The notes under the pieces: generated by a model
The model's input: only the letters and a program-made list of their open reading frames with translations
Told to the model about the DNA's origin: nothing
The model's database searches: none
Virus record (IMG/VR): IMGVR_UViG_3300037296_000329
Coordinates: 1-35,241 of that record
Strand: one strand, 5' to 3'
Origin: a virus
DNA: 35,241 nucleotides
In this document: piece by piece, positions 8,442 through 16,112 of the stretch
Position numbering within the stretch: the first letter of the stretch is position 1
Layout of the letters: each line of letters starts with the position of its first letter
Made by a program: the position numbers and the translations under genes

Positions 8442-8679
8442 TACTTAAATGCGGTGGTATTTGTGTCCGCACTTCTTTATGCGTCGAAATTTTGAAAAAG
8501 CCACTGCCACAATGCCAACAGATCGATAACGTGTCCCAAACCACATCATTAGGTGGTTGAATTGTGCTTAACTCTTCATTACAGCACGGGCATTCAAATG
8601 CTATTAAAGGCACACCACGAGACTTTGCTTGATCAAAGTAATCTATTGCTTCTTTTCTTAAATCGCTTAGTGATTCCAT
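8428..8679 (-). CDS. Small zinc-ribbon protein, 83 aa
   Basis: The sequence shows two cysteine pairs, CPCC near residue 31 and CWHC near residue 55, spaced like a zinc ribbon, with FFKIS after the second pair. Such proteins bind nucleic acid or protein partners. It begins 9 bp after the stop of another small zinc-ribbon gene, with AGGGGA upstream of the ATG. Mu's Com protein is also a small zinc-finger regulator in a Mu-like phage, but I see no alignable similarity beyond the cysteines. Confidence 0.7.
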   Translation of the reverse strand: MESLSDLRKEAIDYFDQAKSRGVPLIAFECPCCNEELSTIQPPNDVVWDTLSICWHCGSGFFKISTHKEVRTQIPPHLSNAKQ

Positions 8680-8688
8680 GTTATTCCC

Positions 8689-8844
8689 CTAATAATCTGC
8701 ATCTAATTTTACTTGAAAGCTTTCATCACAGTGCTGGCAGCCTGCTTCCTCATCCTTTAATTCACTTTGATAAACCGTTGTTTCATTTTCGCAATGCGGG
8801 CATTTCGCATGTACATCAAACTGTGTTATTTCACCTAATTTCAT
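8689..8844 (-). CDS. Small zinc-ribbon protein, 51 aa
   Basis: This short gene encodes a 51-residue protein starting MKLGEITQFDVHAKCPHCEN. CPHC at about residues 15-18 and CQHC at about 36-39 form a typical four-cysteine zinc ribbon. AGGAG lies upstream of the ATG at good spacing, and the gene fits exactly between Mor and the 83-residue zinc-ribbon gene, filling what would otherwise be an unexplained gap. The cysteine spacing, ribosome site and operon packing make it likely real. Function unknown; a Com-like RNA-binding or DNA-binding role is possible. Confidence 0.72.
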   Translation of the reverse strand: MKLGEITQFDVHAKCPHCENETTVYQSELKDEEAGCQHCDESFQVKLDADY

Positions 8845-8855
8845 TTTAATAACTC

Positions 8856-9263
8856 CTACAAACTCAAATTGAGTTGTGTTTCGTGATTGCGCTCTAACTG
8901 ATACGCGCTGTAAATACTGGTTATTTGCTGACGCGTAATTTTAAAACGCATTACCAGCTGTTGAATGGTGCTGGTTTTGTTATCCAGCTCTTTGCATATT
9001 TCTTGGTTACGAATTTGCATTAGCACTTTGTGTAACATGGGCATTTGGTAATGCTTAGTTTCGTATTCTGCTAGTAGCTCGTTGACTACATCCATACCAA
9101 AAATTTTAACCACTTCGTGATCAGCTGTTGGCTGCTTGGGTATATAAAACATTTGCCCTTGTTTTTCGGTTAAAATAGCAATCGTTTTTTCAACCCCCAA
9201 GTGCTTAACTATGCTGCGCAAACCATAAGGCAATGCACGCATATCAATTGTTACTGAACTCAT
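8856..9263 (-). CDS. mor: Mor/C-family transcription activator
   Basis: The 135-residue protein matches the Mor transcription activator family: an N-terminal dimerisation region with VKIFGMDVVNELLAEY, and a C-terminal helix-turn-helix, STIQQLVMRFKITRQQITSIYSAY, at about residues 100-123. In Mu, Mor switches on the middle promoter and C, its paralogue, the late promoters. Only one such gene is visible here, so this protein may drive both. It starts by TAATG overlap with the 64-residue gene, with GGAGG upstream. The targets are probably the late leftward genes and perhaps the rightward structural operon. Confidence 0.88.
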   Translation of the reverse strand: MSSVTIDMRALPYGLRSIVKHLGVEKTIAILTEKQGQMFYIPKQPTADHEVVKIFGMDVVNELLAEYETKHYQMPMLHKVLMQIRNQEICKELDNKTSTIQQLVMRFKITRQQITSIYSAYQLERNHETQLNLSL

Positions 9264-9457
9264 TAATCACCCTCCAGTAAGTGTTCTAAATTATATTCGC
9301 GGTCAATTTCACGCTGCTCTTTGTAGGCTTCAACATTGCGCCTGGCTTTACTTTTTTTAACGTCGCCCGCTTTTACTGCGCGGCGATTTAACACCTCTTG
9401 GTACTGCGGGTTGCGTGGGTTAATAGTAAAGTTTTGGTACTCTTCGTAATTAGCCAT
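9263..9457 (-). CDS. Hypothetical protein, 64 aa
   Basis: Unrecognised, short and highly charged, with a basic middle (AVKAGDVKKSKARRNVEAYKEQ) and an acidic C-terminus (EHLLEGD). It sits between GemA and Mor and is coupled to Mor by a TAATG overlap and separated from the GemA stop by no bases. The basic helix could bind nucleic acid, but there is no clear motif. Confidence 0.65.
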   Translation of the reverse strand: MANYEEYQNFTINPRNPQYQEVLNRRAVKAGDVKKSKARRNVEAYKEQREIDREYNLEHLLEGD

Positions 9458-9856
9458 TTAAGCCCCCTGCTTAGCCTTTTGACGTGCAAGCCATTGCTTA
9501 AGCACCTCTATAATATGCGGCCACTGCTGCGCACTTTTATACAGGGTTTTACCTTGTAAATGTTTTTCGCAAAACGCGTCGCAAGCCTGCTTAGAATCTA
9601 CATTTACCGCGCCTGCTCGGTGCAGCTGCCCCCATAGGCTGTAAATCATTTTTAGCTGTGCAGGTAATTGCTTTTTACCTGCATTAGGGTTCATAGCGCG
9701 GTAACGAGCAAGCAGCTGCTGTTGTTCAAGTTTACTAAGCCCTGTGCATGTATTTGTGCGGCCATCTGCAATGTACGACACATTAAGTTGATGGGTATCT
9801 TGGTCGATACCCGCAGCCTTTTGGGCAATTTTGATTTGCTGTATTAAGTTGCTCAC
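9458..9856 (-). CDS. GemA-like protein (Mu gp16, DUF1018)
   Basis: The 132-residue sequence fits the DUF1018/gp16 family: an N-terminal helix with IKIAQKAAGIDQDTHQ, then LSKLEQQQLLARYRAMNPNAGKK and KMIYSLWGQLHRAGAV, ending in a basic helix. In Mu, GemA modifies host gene expression and replication. The gene overlaps the 119-residue gene by ATGA and precedes the 64-residue gene and Mor, the usual early-to-middle arrangement. Confidence 0.85.
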   Translation of the reverse strand: MSNLIQQIKIAQKAAGIDQDTHQLNVSYIADGRTNTCTGLSKLEQQQLLARYRAMNPNAGKKQLPAQLKMIYSLWGQLHRAGAVNVDSKQACDAFCEKHLQGKTLYKSAQQWPHIIEVLKQWLARQKAKQGA

Positions 9857-10212
9857 GCTATTTCCTCCTGGGCTACAAATTCGAAGGTTGGTGAGTCGGT
9901 AATGGCAATTATTTTAATGCCCCAGTCGTGCATACCTTCAGTAAACACCAGTGGAAAATGACGATAAATAGTATTAAAACGGCGTGCTGTATGGGCATGA
10001 GAATTAACCTCGTGCACGTGATGTATTGCAAAAAGCTTATCGGCAACTAAGGTTGCAAATGCCGCTTTTATATTACCGTCGCAGCTGTCGATTAACTCCC
10101 CCTGTGGGTCCATTTTTGCCAGTAGCGAAAACATGCTTTGGTTAGTAACGCGATCACTAAATGCCAATTGTGCTGTGTAACGTGCTGTGTTTAATTTTAT
10201 TGAAAATGCCAT
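9853..10212 (-). CDS. Hypothetical early protein, 119 aa
   Basis: Unrecognised. The N-terminal half contains AFSIKLNTARYTAQLAFSD and the middle a histidine-rich patch (AIHHVHEVNSHAHTARRF). There are no membrane segments. The start has AAGGAT upstream. Repeat array A3 lies immediately upstream, in the 36-bp gap after MuB, and this is the first gene after it, so a regulatory break may separate it from the transposition genes. Confidence 0.65.
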   Translation of the reverse strand: MAFSIKLNTARYTAQLAFSDRVTNQSMFSLLAKMDPQGELIDSCDGNIKAAFATLVADKLFAIHHVHEVNSHAHTARRFNTIYRHFPLVFTEGMHDWGIKIIAITDSPTFEFVAQEEIA

Positions 10213-10213
10213 G

Positions 10214-10253
10214 ATTAAATCCTTATTTAAATTATGTTTAAACGGCGTTTAAA
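10214..10253. repeat. TTTAAA 11-bp periodic array A3
   Basis: Exact copies begin at 10226, 10237 and 10248, spaced exactly 11 bp; a degraded copy ATTAAA begins at 10214. The last two exact copies are GTTTAAAC, an 8-bp palindrome. The array fills the gap between the end of the MuB gene and the next gene of the same strand. Confidence 0.8.
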
Positions 10254-11493
10254 CCGCTGGTTTATTAAGTACTGATGAAAAAATGCCATTTATTAAAAGT
10301 TTATCTATGGCCGTGTCTGGGTTTTTATTTGTGTGGTTCAGCAAATGCGGTAACAGGTTTTCAACCAGTTCACGTGCATTACCTTCAACGCGCTTGTGCA
10401 GCCACTGCCACCATTTTGCGTCGTCTTGGGCGAGTTTTACGGTGCCCTCGGTTAACTCTAAAAACAGGGTGCGAATGTCTTCTACGGTTATTTGGCCAAT
10501 GGGTTTAGGCCAAAAGCACACGCGGCTTGCTATTAGTTCGTAACGCTCTTGCGTTTGCAGTTTGTCGACCAGCTGAATGTTGCCAACCAGGGTTACGCCT
10601 ACTATGGCTTGGTCGCTAATGGTGCGCAGTGGGTCGAGTGAGTTAGGCTTGCACTTATCGGCTTCGTCTAAAATGATTAAACGGTCGGTATCGCGCAGTG
10701 CCATAATAATTTTTTGCATGTTTTTATACGCACTTGGGCAGCGCGATAAGCCCAGGGCTGCAGTTAACTGCTCAAGCACTTGGGTACTACTGGTTTGCTC
10801 GCTGCCGGCGATTAAAATGGCTTCTTTATTTTGGCGGCAATATTCATTAATACCTTTGGTTTTACCTAGGCCCGCTTGGCCTGCAAACACACTAAAGCGC
10901 TTACGTGCACGCGCTTGGTCGCACGCCATAGCAATAAGCTTAGAGGTACTAGTAGGAATAAAGCGTACATCGCCGTACACAATACTAATTTGCTTGCGCT
11001 CGGCGGGGTTGTTATTAGCCTTGCCTTGGTCAACATCTGCAGGGCAAATTAACGCCCAAATGTCGTGTAAGTGTTTAGTAGGTTTGGCGTTGTATTTACC
11101 GTTAATTAATTGGCTAATAGACGAGGTGCTTTTACCCATGCTTACGGCAATACTTGCGCTGGTAATGTTTTGGTCGCGTATTTCGGGCGATTGCAAGCGC
11201 AAACAAATACGTGATGCTAATTCGCGATCGGCTTTAGCATACGACTTATTAAAGCCGTTACGTTTTTCAATGTCGGTAATAGCCGCTTCACCAAAGAGCT
11301 TATGCCACATAGCTACAACTATTTTTTCAGGATTTATAGTGCATTTATTTGCCAGCACCTCTTTAACCGATTGCAGCGCAAAGCCACAATTAAGCTCCTC
11401 AATAGTCATGCCTGTGGTGCTCAGCTCTTGGTTAATAAGCTCAACACGTAGCGTTTGCTCGGGTGTGTATGGGAATGGTTGGTTATAGCTCAT
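10249..11493 (-). CDS. MuB-like transposition ATPase
   Basis: At 414 residues, this AAA+ ATPase is the target-DNA chooser and MuA activator. It has an N-terminal helix-turn-helix region (about 109-133, VSMGKSTSSISQLINGKYN), Walker A GQAGLGKT at 205-212, Walker B RLIILDEADK at 271-280, and a C-terminal helical domain of the MuB type. It is longer than Mu's own MuB (about 312 residues), mainly through an N-terminal extension of roughly 100 residues, as in B3-type phages. It overlaps the MuA gene by 11 bp, so the two are coupled. Confidence 0.93.
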   Translation of the reverse strand: MSYNQPFPYTPEQTLRVELINQELSTTGMTIEELNCGFALQSVKEVLANKCTINPEKIVVAMWHKLFGEAAITDIEKRNGFNKSYAKADRELASRICLRLQSPEIRDQNITSASIAVSMGKSTSSISQLINGKYNAKPTKHLHDIWALICPADVDQGKANNNPAERKQISIVYGDVRFIPTSTSKLIAMACDQARARKRFSVFAGQAGLGKTKGINEYCRQNKEAILIAGSEQTSSTQVLEQLTAALGLSRCPSAYKNMQKIIMALRDTDRLIILDEADKCKPNSLDPLRTISDQAIVGVTLVGNIQLVDKLQTQERYELIASRVCFWPKPIGQITVEDIRTLFLELTEGTVKLAQDDAKWWQWLHKRVEGNARELVENLLPHLLNHTNKNPDTAIDKLLINGIFSSVLNKPAV

Positions 11494-13147
11494 AGCTGTG
11501 TTCCTTACGTAAAAGTGGTTGGTCTAATAATTCGTTTAGGTCAATTTCGTGTTGTGGCACTGCAGGTGCTACGTCAAAATCAAAAATATTTACTGGGGTT
11601 AACTGCTCAGTAATGGCATTAACAGGCGCGGCCAGCTCAGTGACTGCATCGATATCAATAATGCGTGTACTGGCTTCTTGGGCGCGCACTTCTTGTAAAT
11701 GTACTTGTAAGCGTTTTTCGCGGCCTGTAAGGCGTTTTTGCTGTGCTTGTTCAACACGCGAAGACGGTATTGCATGGGTTTTGCTTTTTAAGTTAGCAAC
11801 CATTAAAAACTCACCGTTTAACTTATAAAGCTTGGTGTAGCTGTCGTCGTGCATGTCGTAGGCTGCAATTAGTTCTTGGCCATTAAACTGGTGCAAAAAG
11901 TCGGCACTGTAATCACGTTGATGCAAGCGAAAGCGGCCACGGCGAATGTTTACCGTTTCGCGCGGCAGCATTACAAAGTCGCCCTCTACCGGTGGTACGC
12001 GGTCAACGTTTTCATCCCACACTTGTTGGCGAGTTTTACCTTTAACTTCTGGGTGCTCACTGTTGTGGTAGTCGTTTAAAAAGGCTTTAAACTCAGCTAT
12101 CCACTCGTCAACACTTGGCAGTTTACGTTTGCCTTGCTTGGCTTCTTTTAGTACCAGCTGCTTATGGCGATCGTTATGATGGCGACCACAATAAGTGCTG
12201 AACTTTTTGCCTACACGGTCTTCCATGTGCAAAAAGAACCGCTCTATCCACTTGGCTCTGGCATTGCCAGGTATGGCAAAAATAACGTCTATTTCAAACT
12301 GGGCATAAAAGCCGGTGGTGTCGTCGTTCATTAGTTTGTTTTTGTAGCCAGAGCCGTTATCTAAATAAAACATGGCAGGCACGTTGTTATGTACTTTAAT
12401 AGCGCGGCTAATAGCGGCTAAAGTATCAATCGTGCTTTCGGCGTAGCCAAGTTCCCAGCCCACAATGCAGCGGCTTGCTACGTCTTGAAACGCGGTAAGT
12501 TCTGCACGGTATGGCTTGCCTGTTTTAGGGTGCGCTAAATACACGTCAATGGTGTGGCCATCGCCGTTATACATAACGCCAGGCTTAATGTTGTCGGTTG
12601 AGCGCAGTAAGTGATCTTTGTGCTTTTCGCGATACAGCTTTGCACCCATACGGTATGGGCTTTGTGGGCCTAGCTCATGGGGCAATGCATTTATAAAACG
12701 GCGTACTTGGTGGTGCTGTGCCTTGTAGCCCTCTTTATTTAGTTGGTCGCTCACTTGCGCAAAGCTTGGGCTGTTTGGGCTGTGGTACAGCTCAAGGCTG
12801 CGAGCAAGCCAGCTGTACTGGGTTTGTGCTTTGCCTTTATGGTTAGGTAATAAGCCATTAATGCCATTGTCTTTGTACGCATTACACCAGTTATATATAG
12901 TGGCGCGGCCAGGCAACTTGCCTAGTACTTCAATAGCGACCATTAAGGTGCTAGGCGCTAGGTTTGCACGGTAATTAGTTACAAGTAACTCAAACGCTTT
13001 TGGTAACCCGCCTTCTTGGGTAAGCAAGTGGCGCACAAGTACAGCACGGCTTTGGGCTTTTTTGCGGGCGGTTTCGCTGGCATTTTGCCAACTTAGTTCG
13101 CTACCTGTGCTTGGTAAGCGATTAAATCGTTGAACTGCAGGATGCAT
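11483..13147 (-). CDS. MuA-like DDE transposase
   Basis: A 554-residue transposase that would cut and join the phage ends during integration and replicative transposition. An N-terminal helix-turn-helix-rich region (about 30-160) would bind the ends. The catalytic triad is visible as D196 (NGDGHTID), D263 (YLDNGSGYKN) and E302 (KWIERFF), in the spacing of MuA. A beta-barrel follows (about 380-450) and a C-terminal MuB-contact tail (VTELAAPVNA onward). It lies between the 306-residue gene and MuB. A pair of TTTAAA sites 11 bp apart occurs within it near 12075. Confidence 0.95.
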   Translation of the reverse strand: MHPAVQRFNRLPSTGSELSWQNASETARKKAQSRAVLVRHLLTQEGGLPKAFELLVTNYRANLAPSTLMVAIEVLGKLPGRATIYNWCNAYKDNGINGLLPNHKGKAQTQYSWLARSLELYHSPNSPSFAQVSDQLNKEGYKAQHHQVRRFINALPHELGPQSPYRMGAKLYREKHKDHLLRSTDNIKPGVMYNGDGHTIDVYLAHPKTGKPYRAELTAFQDVASRCIVGWELGYAESTIDTLAAISRAIKVHNNVPAMFYLDNGSGYKNKLMNDDTTGFYAQFEIDVIFAIPGNARAKWIERFFLHMEDRVGKKFSTYCGRHHNDRHKQLVLKEAKQGKRKLPSVDEWIAEFKAFLNDYHNSEHPEVKGKTRQQVWDENVDRVPPVEGDFVMLPRETVNIRRGRFRLHQRDYSADFLHQFNGQELIAAYDMHDDSYTKLYKLNGEFLMVANLKSKTHAIPSSRVEQAQQKRLTGREKRLQVHLQEVRAQEASTRIIDIDAVTELAAPVNAITEQLTPVNIFDFDVAPAVPQHEIDLNELLDQPLLRKEHSYEL

Positions 13148-13156
13148 TGCTCTCTC

Positions 13157-14065
13157 CTACTTATGGGTTTTAGTTTGGTCGTTAAACATGGCTAGCATGT
13201 ATTCACGGTTTGCTTGGGCGTCTTGCCATTCATCCTCGGCAAATTGCGGTATGCAGTCAGCGCCGGCTAAATGCTCTGGGCCAAACTCGCCACTTAAACG
13301 GTTGAGCATATGGGTAATGCGTTGCTGTACCGCTAAGAATAAATGCCAGGTTGTTTGCGCTGCACCAATGCGGTGGTTTAAATCGAGGTCGCGGGCATTA
13401 CAGAGCTGCTCGGTCATGGCAATAAACTCTTCGAGTGACTCGTTAACAACGGCGTTGTGTGCAAAAGCCTTTTGGCGCACCTGCGCTACTAACATAGGTA
13501 ACTGGTACATTTGGGTTGGGGCTTTAGTTAAGCGCTCGTTTTCAAGGGCGTTTATAAGCGTGGCGGTTTGCTCTTCAAGATCAGTGTGCTTGTCTTTCAG
13601 CTTGCGAATTTCTTTACGAAACTCACGCACAGACAAATCATTTAGCGAGTCTAGATCCTCGTCATCAAGTGATTCCACGGTTTCAACTGGTAGGCGCGCC
13701 ATTTCAATCAGTTTGCTTTTGTTCATGTTTAAAAGCGCCGACGTCCGCGCTTTTGCCTCTGGCAACGCCAAAAACATTTTTGCGACAGCGATACTGCTTT
13801 GGGCTGAGCGTGGTGCAATAGTGTGTTCACGTAACTTGCGCTCAAATTCGCCGTGACCTAAATGCATTTTGATCGACATATACAGCAGCCCCCGTTTTGC
13901 GGTTTCTACCAACGCTTGCTCTTCCATACGCACAACCAGTTGCCATGCTTCATCAACCGAATCTGGCATAACTAGTTGTATGTGCCCCGCCATTTTTTCA
14001 ATTTTGGCACTGAGCTGCTGTTGCTCTTCGGCAGAGAATGCTTGCTCTGTTAACTCAGTGCTCAT
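13157..14065 (-). CDS. Early phage protein with long helical centre (DUF3102-like)
   Basis: The protein begins MSTELTEQ and is about 302 residues. The ATG at 14065 is chosen over an in-frame TTG at 14077 because GGAG lies six bases before it. Residues 60-110 (MSIKMHLGHGEFERKLREH, SAQSSIAVAKMFLAL) resemble the DUF3102/GEF-type helix-turn-helix found beside phage transposases. A heptad-rich coiled coil follows at about 140-180 (KDKHTDLEEQTATLI). It lies between an early 59-residue gene and MuA, overlapping the former by 11 bp. It is a candidate DNA-binding early protein and possibly a binder of the TTTAAA arrays, but nothing in the sequence proves it. Confidence 0.75.
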   Translation of the reverse strand: MSTELTEQAFSAEEQQQLSAKIEKMAGHIQLVMPDSVDEAWQLVVRMEEQALVETAKRGLLYMSIKMHLGHGEFERKLREHTIAPRSAQSSIAVAKMFLALPEAKARTSALLNMNKSKLIEMARLPVETVESLDDEDLDSLNDLSVREFRKEIRKLKDKHTDLEEQTATLINALENERLTKAPTQMYQLPMLVAQVRQKAFAHNAVVNESLEEFIAMTEQLCNARDLDLNHRIGAAQTTWHLFLAVQQRITHMLNRLSGEFGPEHLAGADCIPQFAEDEWQDAQANREYMLAMFNDQTKTHK

Positions 14066-14234
14066 AGCGGGCTCCAAAAGTGCTTGTTATCGATGAAACC
14101 GTGCCCGTTTTAAAGTTTGTTACCGATGTAAGTTGTGGCCTAACTACGCTTTTGTTGTTTGCTAACAGCATTACATCAGCCTCAATACTGCTAATTTGGT
14201 GTTTTTTAGACGGAGCTTGGTCTTTGATGGTCAT
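14055..14234 (-). CDS. Small early protein, 59 aa
   Basis: A 60-codon frame fills the gap between two early genes. It starts MTIKDQAPSK, with AAGG upstream, and its TGA stop overlaps the start of the next gene (ATGAGCACTGA), so it is translationally coupled. No family is recognised; the sequence is polar with a Ser/Thr-rich end. The packing is better evidence than the protein itself. Confidence 0.55.
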   Translation of the reverse strand: MTIKDQAPSKKHQISSIEADVMLLANNKSVVRPQLTSVTNFKTGTVSSITSTFGARYEH

Positions 14235-14281
14235 TGTTTTAGCCTTAATTTGGTTTTATAACGGGTGGTGTAATGGTGCTT

Positions 14282-14731
14282 TCATTCTTGGTCGTCGTTG
14301 GTGAGTAACGACTCGGTAATGTAGCGTTGCATGGCGGTGCGCTCTTCTATTTCCATTTGCAGCTCAGCGTGTTGTTGCAGTAGCTGCGAGCGCTGATCAA
14401 CCGCTTTAAATAAAATAGGTTTTAGCAACACATTGGCAGGCTCAGTTGAGCGAACGGCGTAGCACAGTGCAGGTAAAAAATGCATTGGCATGTAGTGGGC
14501 TTGGCTAGGTGCTAGCCACTTATTGAGTTTTGACTGATCAACCTCGTTGTTTTGCGAGTGCAAAGCGTCGTTCATACGGTCCGCTATTACTGGGCGGCTA
14601 AAGCCAGAGCGCTTCATGGCTGAGCATACGCTGTGAATAAACAAGTGATATATATCGCAGTCGGGTGCTACATCGGCTTCAAGTATGCTTTTAGTCATTT
14701 GGTTTTTTTGTGCCATTGTTAAATGTTCCAT
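14282..14731 (-). CDS. Early phage protein, 149 aa, HTH-like
   Basis: The sequence has an N-terminal region with a possible helix-turn-helix around residues 40-72 (GFSRPVIADRMNDAL, DQSKLNKWLAPSQ) and a helical C-terminal half with heptads (LLQQHAELQMEIEERTAMQRY). Similar proteins follow the Ner gene in Mu-like phages of gammaproteobacteria, where they are annotated as regulatory or hypothetical. It is the second gene of the early leftward operon after the Ner-like gene. I cannot name a function. Confidence 0.65.
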   Translation of the reverse strand: MEHLTMAQKNQMTKSILEADVAPDCDIYHLFIHSVCSAMKRSGFSRPVIADRMNDALHSQNNEVDQSKLNKWLAPSQAHYMPMHFLPALCYAVRSTEPANVLLKPILFKAVDQRSQLLQQHAELQMEIEERTAMQRYITESLLTNDDQE

Positions 14732-14772
14732 AGTAAAAAGTTCTCTAAAATTACCTTGCTTAGCTGCAGGAC

Positions 14773-15054
14773 TTATTCACATGATGTAGGTGCAAGCAAA
14801 GCGGCAAGTTCGGCTTTACGCTTGTTGAGATTGGCTTCTTGTTTGGTTTTACATTGATATGCAGGCACGTCTGGAAATACCTGCTCTACTGGCATATCTA
14901 TAGCTTTAGCAATGGCATTTGCTATAACAGATGAGGTATTACGGCGATGAATAATAGAGCTAATATGAGATGGGTGTTTGTTAATGCACTCAGCAACCAT
15001 GGCGAGGGTATAACCCTTTTTGTAAATTGCGGCTTTGATTTCTTCGTGATTCAT
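14773..15054 (-). CDS. Ner-like DNA-binding protein
   Basis: The 93-residue protein carries a Ner/Nlp-type helix-turn-helix: EEIKAAIYKKGYTLAMVAECINKHPSHISSIIHRRNTSSVIANAIAKAI at about residues 4-52. In Mu, Ner lowers transcription from both the early and repressor promoters. It is the first gene of the early leftward operon and starts just after the near-consensus promoter at 15129-15157. AAGG precedes the ATG. The C-terminal third is basic and variable. Confidence 0.85.
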   Translation of the reverse strand: MNHEEIKAAIYKKGYTLAMVAECINKHPSHISSIIHRRNTSSVIANAIAKAIDMPVEQVFPDVPAYQCKTKQEANLNKRKAELAALLAPTSCE

Positions 15055-15128
15055 TGTAAATTACCTTATTAATTTGTGAACCTGCTGGTAGCTGATACTT
15101 GTAGCGGGTTTATGTTTAAGACAACTGA

Positions 15129-15157
15129 ACTATAAGTGCACGTACGTGCACTGTCAA
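15129..15157 (-). promoter_or_regulatory. Early leftward promoter with palindromic spacer
   Basis: On the minus strand, TTGACA (15152-15157) and TATAGT (15129-15134) are separated by exactly 17 bp, a near-consensus sigma-70 promoter reading into the Ner-like gene. The spacer is almost entirely an 18-bp perfect palindrome. By analogy with Mu this is the early promoter, closed by repressor. Confidence 0.8.
15135..15152. promoter_or_regulatory. 18-bp perfect palindrome, probable switch operator
   Basis: AGTGCACGTACGTGCACT is its own reverse complement over all 18 bases. It lies between the divergent Ner-like and repressor genes and fills the spacer of the early promoter, so a bound dimer would block RNA polymerase. 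It should be the operator of the repressor, the Ner-like protein or both; which one binds cannot be told from the sequence. Confidence 0.75.
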
Positions 15158-15169
15158 TAAGAATTGAGC

Positions 15170-15565
15170 ATGTTTGTGCATAATATTTGTGACGCTATAA
15201 AATTTGAACGCGAAAGATTAGGGTTTACTCAAGAGCATTTTGCTAAATTATGTGGCGTGAGTCGCAGATCACAGGCTAATTATGAGTCTGGGATACGTGC
15301 CCCAGATGCTGATTACTTAACGGCAGCAATAAAAGCTGGTTGTGACCTTGAGTTTTTGTTTAATGGCACACGAAGCAAACAACTTGATGAAGCCGCACTT
15401 GAAGATTGCATAGAAATACTTGAAGACGCATTAGTATTGGCGGGTCGCAAGCTGACAGCAAAGCAGAAGGCACGCGTAATTTGCGTGCTATATGATGAAT
15501 ATACCGATGATGGTGTAGAACTAACCGCACAATCAGTAGTGAGGCACTTACGATTGGTGGGGTAA
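15170..15565 (+). CDS. XRE-type phage repressor
   Basis: The 131-residue protein (ATG at 15170; a TTG at 15164 is also possible) has an N-terminal XRE helix-turn-helix: FERERLGFTQEHFAKLCGVSRRSQANYESGIRAPDADYL at about residues 12-50. The C-terminal part is helical (ALEDCIEILEDALVLAGRKLT) and lacks the Ser-Lys peptidase of LexA-like repressors, so it is not self-cleaving. Divergent orientation to the Ner-like gene, and the palindromic operator just upstream, point to the lysogeny repressor. It would be co-transcribed with the membrane protein gene 19 bp downstream. Confidence 0.83.
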   Translation: MFVHNICDAIKFERERLGFTQEHFAKLCGVSRRSQANYESGIRAPDADYLTAAIKAGCDLEFLFNGTRSKQLDEAALEDCIEILEDALVLAGRKLTAKQKARVICVLYDEYTDDGVELTAQSVVRHLRLVG

Positions 15566-15584
15566 ACTTATTAGGCATTAAGTA

Positions 15585-16067
15585 ATGGACGATAAAAAAC
15601 AAAAGCTACGGGATGAACTTGCTCGGGCGCTAAAAGCAGAGTATGAAAACTCTGATAAACAGCAAGCCGCTGATGATGAAAAGGTTGATACCAAGCCAGA
15701 AGATAGGCATTTAAAAATAAACCAAAGCATTGTAGGCAGTAATAATAGTGTAAGCCAAAGCGTGAATTATATTGCAAGGGATGGGTTTGATCCTAATAAC
15801 CCTAATATAATTGAGTGCCCATGTTGCTGGAACCAAGCTAGTAAACTTGCTAATTGTATAAATTGCAATCTTGATATACCGGCGTACTTTCATTCTTTGG
15901 AAGTAGAGCGGCGCGAACAGATTGCTAAAAAGCAGGCAGAAGTTACCTTGATTGCGAGTTTAGCTTGCTTTGGGTTAAACTGGTTGACTGGTTATTCAAT
16001 GTTTATTGTTGCCGGTATAGGGTTGTTGTTTATTGCTACTTCACTAAGTAAGTTATCTGGTAAATAA
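15585..16067 (+). CDS. Zinc-ribbon membrane protein co-transcribed with the repressor
   Basis: The 160-residue protein has a charged N-terminal helix (DDKKQKLRDELARALKAEYEN), a segment INQSIVGSNNSVSQSVNY at about 45-62, a zinc ribbon (CPCC, then CINC) at about 78-94, and a C-terminal double hydrophobic hairpin, LIASLACFGLNWL and MFIVAGIGLLFIATSL. It ends beside a strong terminator. As it is in the lysogenic operon it should be made in the lysogen; superinfection exclusion is a reasonable guess, but I do not recognise the family. Confidence 0.7.
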   Translation: MDDKKQKLRDELARALKAEYENSDKQQAADDEKVDTKPEDRHLKINQSIVGSNNSVSQSVNYIARDGFDPNNPNIIECPCCWNQASKLANCINCNLDIPAYFHSLEVERREQIAKKQAEVTLIASLACFGLNWLTGYSMFIVAGIGLLFIATSLSKLSGK

Positions 16068-16082
16068 TTAGGTTCTATAAAT

Positions 16083-16110
16083 AAAAAAGCCCCTAGCTAG
16101 GGGCTTTTTT
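16083..16110. terminator. Bidirectional rho-independent terminator
   Basis: A 28-bp perfect palindrome: AAAAAAGCCCCTAG followed by its exact reverse complement. A GC core with A and T tracts on the two sides makes it work in both directions, ending the repressor operon (plus) and the convergent lipoprotein gene (minus), whose stop codon lies 3 bp beyond it. Confidence 0.92.
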
Positions 16111-16112
16111 AT

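Noticed and set aside
10577-11488. Plus-strand frame of 303 codons opposite MuB
   Set aside because: It lies wholly within the convincing MuB gene, whose Walker motifs fix the real strand; the product has no recognisable domain.
12075-12091. Two TTTAAA units 11 bp apart inside the MuA-like gene
   Set aside because: Only two copies, so chance is possible; not counted as an array.
13188-13856. Plus-strand frame of 222 codons, Ser-rich
   Set aside because: It is antisense to the 302-residue early gene; the Ser/Arg-rich composition is typical of antisense shadows.
14080-14304. Plus-strand frame of 74 codons with hydrophobic stretches
   Set aside because: A minus-strand 59-residue gene with a ribosome site and coupling to the next gene explains most of this region better.
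15099-15136. Plus-strand promoter for the repressor gene (TATAAG with TTTATG)
   Set aside because: The -35 match is poor; the repressor must have a promoter nearby but I cannot place it.
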